Shown here: positions 14,456 through 28,215 of the stretch, one piece after another
Position numbering within the stretch: position 1 is the stretch's first letter
Layout of the letters: the number at the start of each line of letters is the position of its first letter
Origin: Perca fluviatilis
Lineage: Eukaryota; Chordata; Actinopteri; Perciformes; Percidae
DNA length: 64,000 nucleotides
Direction: 5' to 3'
Assembly (NCBI RefSeq): GCF_010015445.1
Contig: NC_053118.1
Span: 11,941,437-12,005,436 of the forward strand
Notes under the pieces: model-generated
Databases searched by the model: none
Told to the model about the DNA's origin: nothing
Seen by the model: only the letters and a program-made list of their open reading frames with translations
Position numbers and translations under genes: made by a program

Positions 14456-15537
14456 CCAAATAAATGGTTGTTGATTTTGCTAGATTATTTTCTAATTTGC
14501 AAAAACACAGCAAAAAGGCCTTCTTTATTTCCACGAAACATGGGTCAAGAGGCCGATCCCAGTGTTCTTAAAGTCTAATCTGGCCATGGTGGAGGAAGGG
14601 AAGGGCACCCAGGTGAGATAGTTTATTGATTCTGCGAGTGGCTGGGATGGAGTTAACCCTAGCAGGGGCCAATGATGGGGGTGGACGAGGGGTTGGGATG
14701 AAAGGTGAGCCGATGATGGATGAGAGGAAGCTGGAAAATGAGTGCGTGCGGTGAGGTAAGACATTAACACAAAAAGTTGTAGATAGGCATGCCATGACTG
14801 GACTGACACAGCTTGCTATTGTAACTGTCACATCGGTTACAACAGGCGCTCTCCATGTACAAGCTGTTCTGCAACGTAATGCGTTCTTAAACTGCCCCGA
14901 GCGATCAGCGGCGTGACCCCGCAGACCTCCGTATGGGGCCTGACCGGTCAGGAAAGCTGTAATCTCTCTGTCAAACAACTCTTCAGTAGCAGGTATGGTG
15001 AGTGTGTGTGTGTGAGTGTGTGTGTGTGCATATAAATGTTTCCTGGCCACAAGGAGATCAAATGATAAAACTGACAGCAAAGTAAGTAAAAGAATGATAT
15101 GGGGAGAGTGGTCCGTGAACAGCTATGCTCTAATAACGCTACAATTATAACAATCATAAAGATAAAGACTGTCTTTAACCAGATCAGCAACAGCAAGACA
15201 AACAACCTCTTACCCAGAAGCAGCACGACACACACAGACACACGCGCACACACACACACACACACAGACACACACACCTATTCACTAATCCAAGGTAAAA
15301 TTGTCGCATTAAATGTCGGTACCAAAACATTAAAGGACTAAAGTATTATTAATATCATCATTCAGTGATCGTTTTATGAATGACTGTATAAAAATTCAGT
15401 GTAGGTTTTCAAACCGTTAGCTTGAAGGGTTTTGGAAGCTTTCTTAAGATTTATTATTTCAGGTTTTCTTCAAAGTTGGCCTGACTTTGGCTTTAAGGTA
15501 TAGCTAGTGCCTGTATTCAGTAGAGCAATCCTGCACA

Positions 15538-15541
<4 letters not shown>

Positions 15542-15632
<91 letters not shown>
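15542..15632. repeat. (AC)n microsatellite
   Basis: A pure array of about 45 units. A GGGA-rich tract follows at 15811-15859. Confidence 0.98.
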
Positions 15633-15634
<2 letters not shown>

Positions 15635-16488
15635 GCGACTGTGTGAGAGTACAGGGAAGACAGAAAACATTACAGTTAGAGTCCTTTTTTTGGCACCAGG
15701 CAAAGTGAGCAGGGAGGGTGGAGGTGGTCAGAGGGGGGATGAGGGGGGGCAGAGAGGAGAGCAAACGAGGAGGAGAGTGAACGGCGGGGGCGGGCTGAGG
15801 GAGAAGAGATGAGGGAGGGAGGGAGGGAGGGAGGGAGGGAAGGAGGGAGGGAGGGAGGGTTGAGCGTTGGAATGAACTCTCTCAGGCTTTGTGGTGCACG
15901 TTTCCCAAGGCCCCCGCCTGGCCCCTTTGATAAATGACACATGTCATTCTGTCAGCTTGTGACACTGCAGCTGGGAGGCCCTGTGATTCATGGCTCTGCT
16001 GAAAAAGGAAATCAACTTTTTTTTCCCTTTTCTCTCTCTCTCTCTTTCTGTCTCCCTCTCTCTTCCCTTCTTTCTACCTCCCTCCTTCCCTCGGCCCAGG
16101 CTGAGTGCATGGCCTTTTTATATGAGGATTTAGGTTTCCTCTGGTCCAGTAAGCTTCCCCCACCCCCCCTTCAGGGAAAGACAGGCATGCACGCAGCCAG
16201 GTTGCGGCTGGATTGTTCTCCCGTACACACACACTCGCAATGACGCAGCTTTTATGATCGTGTACAAAGCCGTAACCCGAGGAAAAGGGGGCAACGCCAC
16301 CTTGGAGGTGGATCCAGGATTTATGGCTAAAAGCCGAGGAAGTAAACAAAGTATGCACTTTTTAGTAGGCGAAGGGGGAGGGGGGCAGGTGGAGAGGGGG
16401 GCAAGATTCCGGTTGGGCAGGATGGCTGGTGTCTCCCACTGGGTCATCTGTCATCCATGTGTCTGACTGGAGGACGAGCACAAACAGT

Positions 16489-16701
<213 letters not shown>

Positions 16702-17269
16702 ATGCGGGCACATACTGTACAGATGCAGGCAGATAAATATTCACACTCGAAAAGAGATTTCAGAGCAAATACCCACACTATCAATCTTCAAACAGTTGAA
16801 AAAAATGAAAACAAAGACGCAGTGGGATTTTATTTCACAGGGCAAATGAGTCTAGCCAATGAGCTGCTCCCGTGAGGCCTGCCCTAACCCTCCCTTCCTG
16901 GCAGATTAGCCTATCACGGCATCCCATTGACCCCTCCACTCCATGTGACGCCCACGCAATGGGAGAGCCAGCATAAAGACGACCAATCTCTTTTTCCCTT
17001 TTTTTTCCCGTCTGCATACATACACACACTTTCTTACTCTCTCTCTCTAATCATATCCTGGTTCTTTCACTTCCTCACTCTACCCCCTCTCCCTCTCTCT
17101 CTCCCTCTCTTACTCGCTCTCTACACCCCTCCTCCCTCTCGTTCCTCTCTCAACGGCTGACCTGCTATCAGCGCTCTGGAGATTTAACAGCAAAAAAAAA
17201 CAGCGGAGCGCGAGTCAGGCGTGACGGAGGGACGTTTCCCAGTGTCGCCTCTCAATCCTTACGTGATCT

Positions 17270-17374
17270 CACACACACACACACACACACTCACTCACTC
17301 ACTCACTCACTCACTCACTCACTCACTCACTCACTCACTCACTCACTCACTCACTCACTCACTCACTCACTCAC
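17270..17374. repeat. (AC)n followed by (TCAC)n
   Basis: About ten AC units pass directly into 21 units of the tetranucleotide TCAC (17291-17374), with no interruption in the tetramer. Confidence 0.98.
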
Positions 17375-18122
17375 AACTACAGGACAAACACATTGATTTG
17401 GAATCAAGCAAATGTCCAAATATCATCCCTGGCGAGTACTAAGTCCGGTTCGGTAAAATCACGGTGAGGTGATGGATGTGCTGGTAAAAAAGGAATGAGG
17501 AACAGAATTCAGGCCATTCAGATGCTCTGCATACACACTAATGAGTAAGGGTTCACTATGTGTTGCTATGGGGACCAGGGCTACTTTGACTAAAGGAGAG
17601 CAAAAGAGCGAGAGAAAGAGCGAGAGAAACAGAAACACACAGGGAGCAGAGAAAGAATGAAATAGCATGGGAGTGAAGGAGAAGTTGGTGAGGATCCATG
17701 AGACAAAGAAGGAAAAGAAAGAGTAGGGTCAGACATTATTAATAAATGTGTTTACCAATATTTATCATTTATTAAAAGATGACTCATAGGTCTATTATGA
17801 TGGATACATTTCATTGCGTTTACTCATTTTACTGTTTTAAAAGTGTAAACTCTTGTATTTACTAGTTGTATTTAATAGTGATGCAGCATTCTGATTGGAT
17901 TAAACATTAAACAACAAGGCAACGATATTTTTTAGTGTTATTATTATTGGCTCATTGGCTTAGAGCATTTTCGTATCATGTAATTCTGGTTGAAACAGAA
18001 AATATCTGGAATTTTTGGTGGCATGAAAATTGTCAAATTAATACCGTGCAACATTTGAGATATCAGCAACTTCGGCAACTTCTTCACAAAAAAAAAACTA
18101 AATGGAATATACGTCAGTTACT

Positions 18123-18124
<2 letters not shown>

Positions 18125-18183
<59 letters not shown>
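18125..18183. repeat. (GA)n microsatellite
   Basis: About 29 GA units with one A insertion near 18173. Confidence 0.97.
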
Positions 18184-18186
<3 letters not shown>

Positions 18187-20150
18187 CTGAGCCAGAGAGG
18201 GAAAGAGATCAAACCAAAACACGTAAAGAAGTGCAGCAATCATTCGCACTGCGGCCACCTGGGGGTCACGACCTGCCTTCGACCCCTTCAGATGTGCACT
18301 CTGGCCAGGGTGGGGGGTTGGCGTTGGGTGGGGGGGAGAACAAGGCATCATTAGGGCTGAGTGATGAGCGGTGGCCATGTCTGACGACTGCAGGGTAGAG
18401 CTCCGCTGCAGGACCGACACTGCATTTATAAATGCCAGAAGGCCTTCACAATGCTGTCAACAGCACCAGTGCAACAACTGTGTATGTGTGTGTGGTTAGA
18501 GGAGGGGGCTGGTGGTGAACCAGCACTGGTATGAGCCCCTCTGTTAACAAGCTGCCTCTGTGACCCACATGATATTGCTATACACATGTAGACAACAAAC
18601 ACATTGAAAACACACAGCGCCGCTGCCACTGGAAGAGCATTCCCACCGCCAATGTCCATCCACATGAATAGTGAAGCCACTGTAGCCATTTTGTTTTTGT
18701 TTAGTCTCCTTTTTGCCCAACGTTTGGTTTGAGCGGTTTGATTTTCTCTTTTAATCACAGCTGGAGGAGAGGAAGAAAGAGGCATGAGGAAATGAAAGAA
18801 GTGATATGACAAGAGGGCCAGTGTGTGGGGAGGCAGGATCCTGGGAGTGTGTTGTTGCATGTTGCGCGCGTAAGAAGGCAGCAGTGTTGGAGTCCAAGGT
18901 CAGCCGATAAAACACCACATTCACAAGTCAAGAGCGGAGGAAGGTGGAGAACCTGCAAGCTACCATTTACCCCAATTCCTCCAATCTTAGCCGAGCACTT
19001 GCCTCAATTAATCACTGGAATTGTTACACCATGGTAATACCAAAAACAATCTCCATGATCACACGCACAAACAAAATTTCAAATTGCTATCATCCATCTC
19101 ACCTGCCCCCGTTAAAGGCACGGGGGAGGGGAGGGGCAGTGGTGGATGGGTGAACCATTCACTGGCCCTCCTCTCCCTCTCCGTTCTAAAGGCCTGGCCA
19201 GTGAAATGATGGTAAAAAATTAACGGCAGGCAGCCAAACAAGTAAAGGCGCCAGGGCGCGGGGATCAATGCGCGGCAACCGCGGCGGGAGCAGCTATGTA
19301 AAACACTTGCCTTAAGTCAGCCGCATCCGGTTAATATTTAATCCCTCCATCCATCTCCACAAAGAGCGTTTCCCTTTTAGCTTTAGCTGCCGTTTACTTT
19401 GATTACACACACACACACACAACCACAACCGTTTGGGGTGGCTACGGTGGTGGTGGTGTGGGGGGGGGGGGGCAAAGCAGGAGTGATAAGAGAGCATGGT
19501 GGGTGATTTGCATGGGGATGGAAAATATTCTCAGGGTTGATAATCGCTCGGAGCAGTCTAGTGCCAGTGTGAGACAGAAGAGATGAGCTAGGCCTGAAGA
19601 AAGAATTAAATAGAGAAAGAGGAAGAGACGTTGAGAAGTAACACAAATAAAAGGTGATGCAGGATGAAGCGCCGAAAAACAAACCCGAATTCCACTCCGA
19701 GGGGTTACCTTATTTAAACCAAGAGATATGCAAATAAAGCAGGAGTAGCGAAATAACACTGATATTATCTTCCCCGGTTATTTTCTGTGGCAAATGATTT
19801 CTAGGGAGGAAATCCAAAACTGTAACTCCCAAGTGAACATGCAAATCCATCTGTGTATTCCTGGGGAGCCTTCTGCGCTCACTCTCATGTTGCTTTTCCG
19901 CGTTGCTGTTTTTGCTTCCTCCTTCTACCGATTGAAGCTTCTCATGTTTATTCTGCGCCGGCACCCGAAAACTGCATTTATTACAGAAAGCAAGTAATAA
20001 CTACACAGTGTCAACAGCGTGGCGCACCCGCGTAAAATAACTATAAAATTTCATAAAACATATGTGCATGTAAAAGGTAAATTATATAGTGTATAATTAG
20101 AAATAAAAGGTATGTAACACTGAACTTTATGTCTCCCTTTTTTTATTACT

Positions 20151-20152
<2 letters not shown>

Positions 20153-20233
<81 letters not shown>
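20153..20233. repeat. (CA)n microsatellite
   Basis: A pure array of about 40 units. Confidence 0.98.
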
Positions 20234-20235
<2 letters not shown>

Positions 20236-22479
20236 TCACCACTTTGGCCAACTGAATCACAGTCTCACACAAATGATGTTTTCTATTACACTTTAATTAT
20301 TAAAGGGAAATTAAACTGCATGCCACCGCACTGATTTAAACCCCCAAAAATTGAGAAAATATGGCAAATGGAGAAGACACATGCTTGAATTTCCTTTTTT
20401 TCTGGCTGTAAAGCGAGAAGCCTGCCGACCCCAAAATGTGTTTGTCAGCCAGCGGGTTTACTGGAAGGGAGCTTTCGAGATGGGCAATGGCAACTGTTCA
20501 TTTTCTCACTCACTGACCTCAACTCCCCACTTTACAATGTGGAATAAAAGCGACCCTGTATTGGCCAACTGTGTGAGCAACAGAAGATCAAGGAACCACC
20601 AAATCTAGGTTACTCTGCAGCCGCTGCTTTGCAAAAGGTGAACACACCACACACTGTGTACGAATAGGAATGCACCCGCACACAAACACAGACCGGGGAT
20701 GTAATGAAGGGGCTTTTTTAACCTGTAGAATGGAGTTAAACATCACATTGCAGCCTGATCTAAATCTGCAAAACTGAGGGTTAATTAAAAGGCAGCAACA
20801 ATCTGATCGAAGGGTCTCATACTGAAGTGAAATCACCATTTCTCGATGCGTGCGTCGTCACATCTTTCCGGTAATATTAGTTACCTGATGTGAGAGCGAG
20901 ATTTAAACAGCAGATTACAGTTTGCACGGCTACAAATGGACAAAACTGGACCGCCCCCACCCGCCCACCTGTCCAGCTACAGACACACCGTGATGGCTAA
21001 CACGCGGAGCTATTGATAAGCCAACCTCTGCCGTTTCAAAGGGGGAAGAGAACCGAGGCTGCAGGGCCTTTAACAACACTGACAAGGGTAAAGTGTTATT
21101 TTGCTCGCACGCCGACAGCTGGACAAGGGGTGGGAGAGTTGGAGGGCGGTGTTGTAGGGATTGAGGGATGTGTGCCTGAGTCCGGGGGGGTGTATTGGAC
21201 CCATTCGGCCAGCCGGGCAGTAATTCTTAATTGACACCTGTCAGGATAATGGCGGCAGCCACAGCTGTTGCAGGAGAATGTGTCGATCGTCCCGTTCATC
21301 TGTCAGCTCTAATACCCATTCTAAAAGCTGCCCCCACCCCATCACCAATCCCACCACCTTGCCATCCATCCACCCACATAGACCCCAGCCCATTAACACC
21401 ATCTTTTTTGACGCTGCTGTTGGACTAAACATTGGTGCCCGCTGCCATCATCGAACATCCACTCTTCCCAGCTTTCTTGATTGCCAATGCCAAAACAGGC
21501 CTATTTCATTACATTGCTCTACGCATTCATACCATGTTGAGATTATTTAAGAAATTGGGCGAAAAGCAGCTCCAAAAAAAAAAAAAAAAAAATCAAGAAC
21601 GCACAGTTAAAGTCTTTCACTCCTTCCCTCATTTGTTTCCCTTTCAGCTTTTCATTTCCCCCGACGATCTCCACCTAACTTTGTCTGATGAGGTACAAGC
21701 AACAGAGGGGAGAAAGAAGCACAGTTTTAAGAAATACAAAAAAAAAAAAAATGTCATCCTGGTTTTTCATTCACCCCCCCCTACCCACCCTCCTGCTCTA
21801 ATACCAGCACTTTTCTATTTTGCTTTTGGTCGCAAAGAACGAGTATTTATCCAGAAGAGAAGGGGATGTGAGATGAGAAACATGTTGGAGGGGAGAAAAG
21901 AGCGAGAAATAAAGGGAGAGGGAGTGGCGAGAAATGAGACGAGGGATGAGAGGAAAGCTAAGGAGATGGAGAGAAAGAAAGAGGTAGAGAGGCATAGAGG
22001 AAGAAGAGACGGAGGAGAGGGAGGAGTGCGCAGGGGTTGGGTGTCCCTCGATAGGGCTTTTGCTCTTCTGTAGTGGGCCCATCTCGTTTGTCTTGTTTGT
22101 TTGTTGGCATCAAAGAGCTGCCTCTCACTCCCCCTGCTAACTGATGTAATGAGTGGGTAAGCTACATGTTGTTTTTTTTCCTGCGCCGAGGAATTCAAAT
22201 ACTTATTAGACAAAATATTCTGTAATTGCTCATCTTTTATTGATAGAAGTAACATGTTAAATTTGTCTCTAGCAGACTTTCCCATAGCCTCTCGAGGAGG
22301 CACGGCACTGATCAAGAGAGCAAATTTACCCTCAGCAAATGTAATACTTTACTTAAGAAAATTTGAGATGTCAATTTTTGCGCCCTAAATGTTGCACGAC
22401 TACTTCTCTTGAACGCTTCCCCTCTTATCTTCCTCATGTCTCAAATTATGTGCCAGAGAGAAGAAGAAGAAGAAAAAAA

Positions 22480-22640
22480 AAACAGACCTAACATATGAAA
22501 CATTTTTCATTAATGAGCTCTTAAGCCTTACATCCCCACTGTGGAGCCTTAACAAAATGTAATTACTCAGCACAACAAATATTACATAGTAATTAAGCAC
22601 ACTTAACAAAGAGCTGATAATAGCAACAGTACGCCGTAAA
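22480..22640. promoter_or_regulatory. candidate conserved non-coding block
   Basis: This is unique AT-rich sequence with TTCATTAATGAGCTC, TGTAATTACTC, AGTAATTAAGC and TTAACAAAG within 160 bp. The density of paired-type and other homeodomain cores is unlike the surrounding purine-rich DNA. Conservation has not been tested. Confidence 0.25.
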
Positions 22641-24047
22641 TCAAAGCTTTGAGTCCAATCTGGATTTCACGAAAGTAAAAAAAAAAAAAAAGCTTGTTAT
22701 GCTGCTGCAACATTGAAAAATGAGAACAAAAATTCTTTATTTGGGGGAAATTGTTTTTCTATGGCAGTCAGGAGTAAGACTGCTTGTCAGCCCAGTCCCA
22801 GAGGGCTGCTTTCTATCTGTTTCAGACTTGATTTTCTCAGACTTGGATTTTTTCTTTTTTGGATCCCATGACTTGCTGCTGTTTTTATGTGCTGCAAGGC
22901 AGGCAACAAAGCACATCTGGCTGCTTTAATGATATGATTTCCCATCATACTAAGCCACCTCCATTATGACCTCCCACAGAGACATGCTGGCTGCACTTAA
23001 GCATTAGGTGTAGGTGTGTGTGTGTGTGTGTCTGTCAGTCTGACTGTCTGTGTTTATGGTTGACGGTGTGTGTATGTGCATGTGTCTAAAGTGCAGCGAG
23101 GGCAAAACACTGCTAGAGATGGTAACAGTGTGCCCTGAGGGCAGCTTTTGTTCAGAATGCCCCGGAAAGAATCAAAAAGAACGGAAGAGAAAGAGACAAC
23201 GAGGGGTATTATTGCTATGGTGTGAAATATACCCTTATCTTTATGAACAGAAAAGGCTTAACACATGCTGCCTAAACCTTGCTAATACCTTGCATTATAT
23301 TTACTGATAATCAATACTGAAAGAAACGTCCATGTCGATCTTGAGGCAGGTTTGTAAATGGGAATGTAATTGTCCGTGCAATGCAAAGGGATTGCATTTG
23401 CAAGGATATTAGAGATGGCTAATGCATGTAACTAAGAAACTAATAACATACACACACACACACACACAAACACGGGGCACTTGTGGTGACTCGAGGCATT
23501 AGAAGAGCGAGCTGAGCATGTTTGACCTTTGACTGCCTTAAATCCCTGATGTAAATTTAACTAATAGTTTCGGAGGGTGGCGCAGGAGCAAAAGTGGCTA
23601 TCTAAGAGGTCGATCGATGCCACCTGCTAACAACACCACCGCTCCAATTAGCGTAACCTCCAGACAAACACACACACACACACACACACGCTAAAGGGAA
23701 TGCCCAGGAAACATGGGGGGTGGAGGGGAATAAAAGTGGCCGCTGTGGATCAATATGTGTTCCTGCTCGGTCTGATAGCCCTCGTTTTGATTGGGAATAG
23801 TGAACAGATATGACAGTCAGAAGTGAGAAATATGTGGAGCTTGCTGTTGGAGGTTGTTTTCGTGCTCCTGTGGGGGATATGAAGGCAGGTCCTGCTAAAG
23901 AGGATGACTAACACGGCGTGGTTACCGTTACACTCGTTCAAGTTATTCATTCCAGGAAAACTAACACCGGCCAGTGCTAAGCTACAAACACACACACACG
24001 CGCTCTCTTCGCCTCTTTCAATCTCCCCCTCTCAAACTCTTACACAG

Positions 24048-24083
<36 letters not shown>

Positions 24084-24424
24084 TTGAATTCTAACATAAA
24101 CTAATTTCTCAGAAGCTGTGGAGCCTTTAAGCCATCGGAAGTAATAAGTCGCTCCAACTTTCGAGCCAAAGACACTAGTTCCTTTGCTGAAAATTAACTT
24201 TTTATCAAAACAAGACTGCTCTAATTTTAAGGAGGAAGGGTGGTATTTAAATCAGGCAACATTAAAAGTGAAAAAAAAAAAAAAACACACCTAGAGGCTA
24301 TACACTGCTGCACTCCTCAGGACGCTGGTATAGACAGAAGGGTGGGGTGGGTGGGGGCACATAAATCTCAGCATGCTGATTATTTGGACGGGAGAATATC
24401 ACATAACAGCATCGTCAAGTAAGA

Positions 24425-24555
24425 GCACAAAGGTCGCTGTGTAATCTTAGCTACCCCGGGCATGCAAAATCATTAATCCCTGGGCACTGTGATTCTCCAG
24501 CTCGGAAATAAACTGGAGGCCTTCAGCGAGGCGGCTACAGCACTGAGTTGGGGAG
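24425..24555. promoter_or_regulatory. candidate enhancer with octamer and bicoid-type sites
   Basis: The block has ATGCAAAAT (24462-24470, one insertion from the POU octamer) followed at once by CATTAATCCC, which contains the Otx/bicoid core TAATCC. It is unique sequence between A/T-rich tracts. Function is inference. Confidence 0.28.
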
Positions 24556-25124
24556 GACGTTCAGCCAAAGTACGTACAGACCCGTGTTATGATGTGGTGG
24601 TGATTTACTAGCAGGGCTGCAACACATGCAAACGTGTAAAAACTCTAACTGAATGTCTATATTTATATAAAAAAAAAAAGGTCCCTGGGATTACTTTGGA
24701 GTGCCGATACATCAAGTGGTTAGAACAGGCCTGAGCTGGGTCATTAAAATGAAAATAAATAAATCTCCTGCAACGGTTGAAACATTTCCACCCTTACATT
24801 CCAGGAACAAGAGGCAACTTTAAGAAAACGCACTGCGTCCTCGACACCAAAATGAAGCGCTGTAATTGAAGGGATTGAAATGAAAACAAAAAGGAACGCG
24901 ACGGTCGAAAAAACGAAAAGGAGAACAGAGGGAAAGGTTGCGATGCGCTGTAGCTGGTCTGGCTTGCTTATTACGAGGTTGTAAGAGTGGTGGGAGTGTG
25001 TGGGGGGGTGGCGGGGGCTTACTGAGGTCATTAACTGGCATTGTCTCCTGACGTGATTAGTCAGGTAGCAAAGTCCATTTGTCACCTGCACAGGCAAATT
25101 GAGTTGGTGCTGCACTAGGGGCTA

Positions 25125-25280
25125 TGGGGACTGTATAATATCAACTTGATTACATCAAGGCAGCTGCGGACTTGACACCTTACTGAATTTGTCAGCATTA
25201 ATCGTTAGGGCCTGTCACAAATCCATCAGCTCCACAGATAATTAGGGCTCTCTCTAATGAAGCCAACGGGAAGCAACCTT
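25125..25280. promoter_or_regulatory. candidate conserved non-coding block
   Basis: Unique sequence with TTGATTACATCAAGG (an inverted TTGAT pair), CAGCATTAATCG, AGATAATTAGGGC and CTCTAATGAAG. It ends at a CCA triplet array and a CA array near 25285-25365. Confidence 0.25.
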
Positions 25281-25329
25281 ACCCCCACCACCACCACCAC
25301 CACCACCACCACCACCTATACCCACGCAT

Positions 25330-25367
<38 letters not shown>

Positions 25368-26333
25368 ACTTTCTGGTAATTAACCATCGTGCTCCACAGA
25401 AATAAGAGCGACTATCTTATCTGCTCGTCCTCCTCGTCCTCCTCCTGTAAGACTGTCTAAGCCTGCCTTGGATGAAAGACGGCGTCACAACATTCTGTCT
25501 TTTTATTGTTCCTGCTTTCCTTCCTGCCTTCCATTCCCCCCCCCTTAAATCTAGTCGTTTAATGATGAGGTGAGGCTACAAGTGTAATAACAGACACAGG
25601 AACATGCATGTGTGCACTATAAAATGCATGCTGAAAAAAATATATATATATATTTATATATACACTTTTTTTTACACACTCACTAATGCAGGTTTCCAAG
25701 GTTTCTTTCCATCTCAGCTTTACGGCTTGGATTTGGATACTTAAATGAAAACTATACAAACATAAAAAAAAGTGTAATGAGAGCTACATGTGATCTAAAA
25801 AAAATGCCTTGTGTCTTGGCCATTTTCTGTGGATATTAACACCACGTGCACGCACAAAAGCTTCAAAATATTATTTGAGAAAATAAATGACATTATGTGA
25901 CGAAGTCAGATTTGTCTTTATGTAACTGTAAGATTTGCTCTAAAAATTCCTCTAAAAATTTTTAAGAAATTTAGAAGTTTACAGGAGAATAAGGAACACA
26001 TGAATTCAGCTGTTGCTACAAGACCATGAAAGACATTTAATTTTAAGCTGCCTACATTATTGGAAAATAAAATGTGTACAACTGATTGTCAAACTGGCAG
26101 AAATCCACAATTACAACATTTGCCATTGCTGGTGTTGTGGAAATAATATCCCCCCCCAAAAAAAGGTACAAGGTGAGAAAAAAAAATTCTGACAAGTCTG
26201 TTATTGTTGTTTTAATTGTCTGAGCTCTGATTTCCCTGCTCAGTCCCACCATGAGCAATTTCCTCTCTGAGCAGAAGCACTGAGAAGCCACAGGTCAGTA
26301 CCAGCTCCCAATGGAGCATCAGATCAGACTAGC

Positions 26334-26336
<3 letters not shown>

Positions 26337-26390
<54 letters not shown>

Positions 26391-26550
26391 TATTTGTTGC
26401 TACTGGGAGCGTGGAGTGGAGGGCGTTATCTCTGACCGACTGTCATGTTCATGGACGAATGGAAAACATCCCGTCTGCCAAGCTGTGATTGACCATTACA
26501 ACCCATGATGTACATGGCACTCAGTGGGCAGTGTAATGGATCAATGGCGC

Positions 26551-26613
<63 letters not shown>
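26337..26613. repeat. two (GT)n microsatellites
   Basis: GT arrays at 26337-26389 and 26552-26613 flank about 160 bp of unique sequence. Confidence 0.97.
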
Positions 26614-26619
<6 letters not shown>

Positions 26620-28175
26620 GGAAGGGCACACAGCGATGTCATGTTTTCATGCCTCCAACTACATGCAGAAACCTTAACATGAGTCCCTCTGCTCCCACCA
26701 TGGCCGATCTTTTACAGTGGGCTATTTCGCCAAAACAACAACAACCCCAAACTCTCACACACACACACACACACACACTTAGAAAAGTAAAGCGAGACTG
26801 GATATCTAAATCTGAATCCTTTCTTCGCAGAGTAGGCCCGAAATCAAGTGAAAGGTGCTTTGCTAGAAAGGAAGAATTCGACAGCGAGCACCGGTTGAAT
26901 GTTCTCCATCCTACACTCCTTCTCATCCTCCTCCGCGTCCTCACCACCACCACCATCACCAGCCCCCAATGCTTAAAATGATAAAAAACCTGCTGAGTTC
27001 AAAGTCTTCGTCGGCTGGCCCTCCTGTTCGACCCGCTTTGCACCTCATATTTCAAAATCTCTTTAAAATTCTGTAACTGTCTTTTGTTCACTCCAGTTGT
27101 TAATGCCTAACTTCAAAGGCTCGGCCTCATTAGCACAGAGGTAGAAACCCCTGTCACTCATTTACATTTGTTTAAAGGCTGCAGGCAGACGAGAGGAAAA
27201 AAGGGGGAGTCCAAATCCAAACCACTAGAAGTCAACCTTGTCGCTCCTCTGCCAAGACCTGGTTTTATCAGTTGGTCACATTGCAAACATTATAGTACCC
27301 TCCAGCAGTGGATATTGATTCCATTACTGGACTGATTCTTACAGTGAATGTGGGGTGAATTTGTATGGGAAGGTGCAAAAACCTCAACATGTAAAAGCAA
27401 TATAGAGGAGACTCAAACACCTGATTTAAAAAGGAGTGTTTGGGTTTGGATTTTCCCTGTGATCTATTCAACATACACACCGTCCTTTCATCTGCTTTTA
27501 GTACCTTCCCTGAAAATAAAATGAGGGCGATTTTCCACCCTAATTCGCAACTTTGTATGCTTTTCAGTTTCTCTTTGAGACAACAGGAGGGTTGTGTGTG
27601 GCTAAACCTAGCAGAGGCATGCCTGTGTCTTCATGGAAGGATTTATTGATGTTTTATCAGGGATGAATAGATCAAAGACTGCCACATGACAGGCGATCAA
27701 TCACGCATCAAATCAAGATTGGCAATCCTCTAATAAAACAGAAAGAAAGGGGGGAAAAAAACGCCTCTCACCATTTTTCTCCCCCTTCTTTCCCAGTCAA
27801 TTATTCATCATTACTCACTCTTAAACCTCAAAAGCTCCCTTTTATCCCCATAACATGCCATTTAGTTTATCTCACTATTCTTAAGAGAACTTTCCTGGCA
27901 AAGGAGGATAACAAAAAAAAAATCTCAAAGTGCCATTGCGCAGATATGTGCGTCATTTGCGCAATTAGACACATTTTAAACTGTGGGTCAGGGGCTGAAT
28001 TGTCGCGCTGTGTTAATAAAAACACAACAATTTCAATGTAAACAGAGTTGTCAAATACATCTCAGCATGCAGCACAACTAAACAATGTGTCGTGGAAGGA
28101 GATATTTTCATGTTGACACTTAATAAAAACTATAGGCTGGGATGAAAATGGTCGTTATGGAAGGGCGGGTTATAC

Positions 28176-28215
28176 CTGCTGATCGCCGCGGCTCTTGCTG
28201 CTTTCTCCTCGGCAT
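28176..28215 (-). CDS. tshz1: teashirt zinc finger homeobox 1, first coding exon (partial gene)
   Basis: On the minus strand this 40-bp exon reads MPRRKQQEPRRSA plus the first base (G) of the next codon, then a splice donor GTATAA (GT at 28175-28174). Vertebrate Teashirt proteins begin with almost exactly this peptide; human TSHZ1 has MPRRKQQAPRRSAA, so one residue differs (A8E) and the phase-1 split inside the next Ala codon fits. The ATG has A at -3, and an in-frame TGA lies 30 nt upstream (28245-28243), so the start is well fixed. Teashirt proteins are nuclear zinc-finger/homeobox transcriptional repressors in development. The rest of the protein lies in one large 3' exon in this family; no long zinc-finger ORF is present, so it must lie beyond the left edge. 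The assignment to tshz1 rather than tshz2/tshz3 rests on the residues and on the head-to-head neighbour ptgr3, a known TSHZ1 partner. Confidence 0.93.

Noticed and set aside
21432..22073. 213-codon plus-strand open frame
   Set aside because: It is built from poly-A tracts and a GA-rich purine stretch (Lys/Glu/Arg); this keeps frames open by chance.
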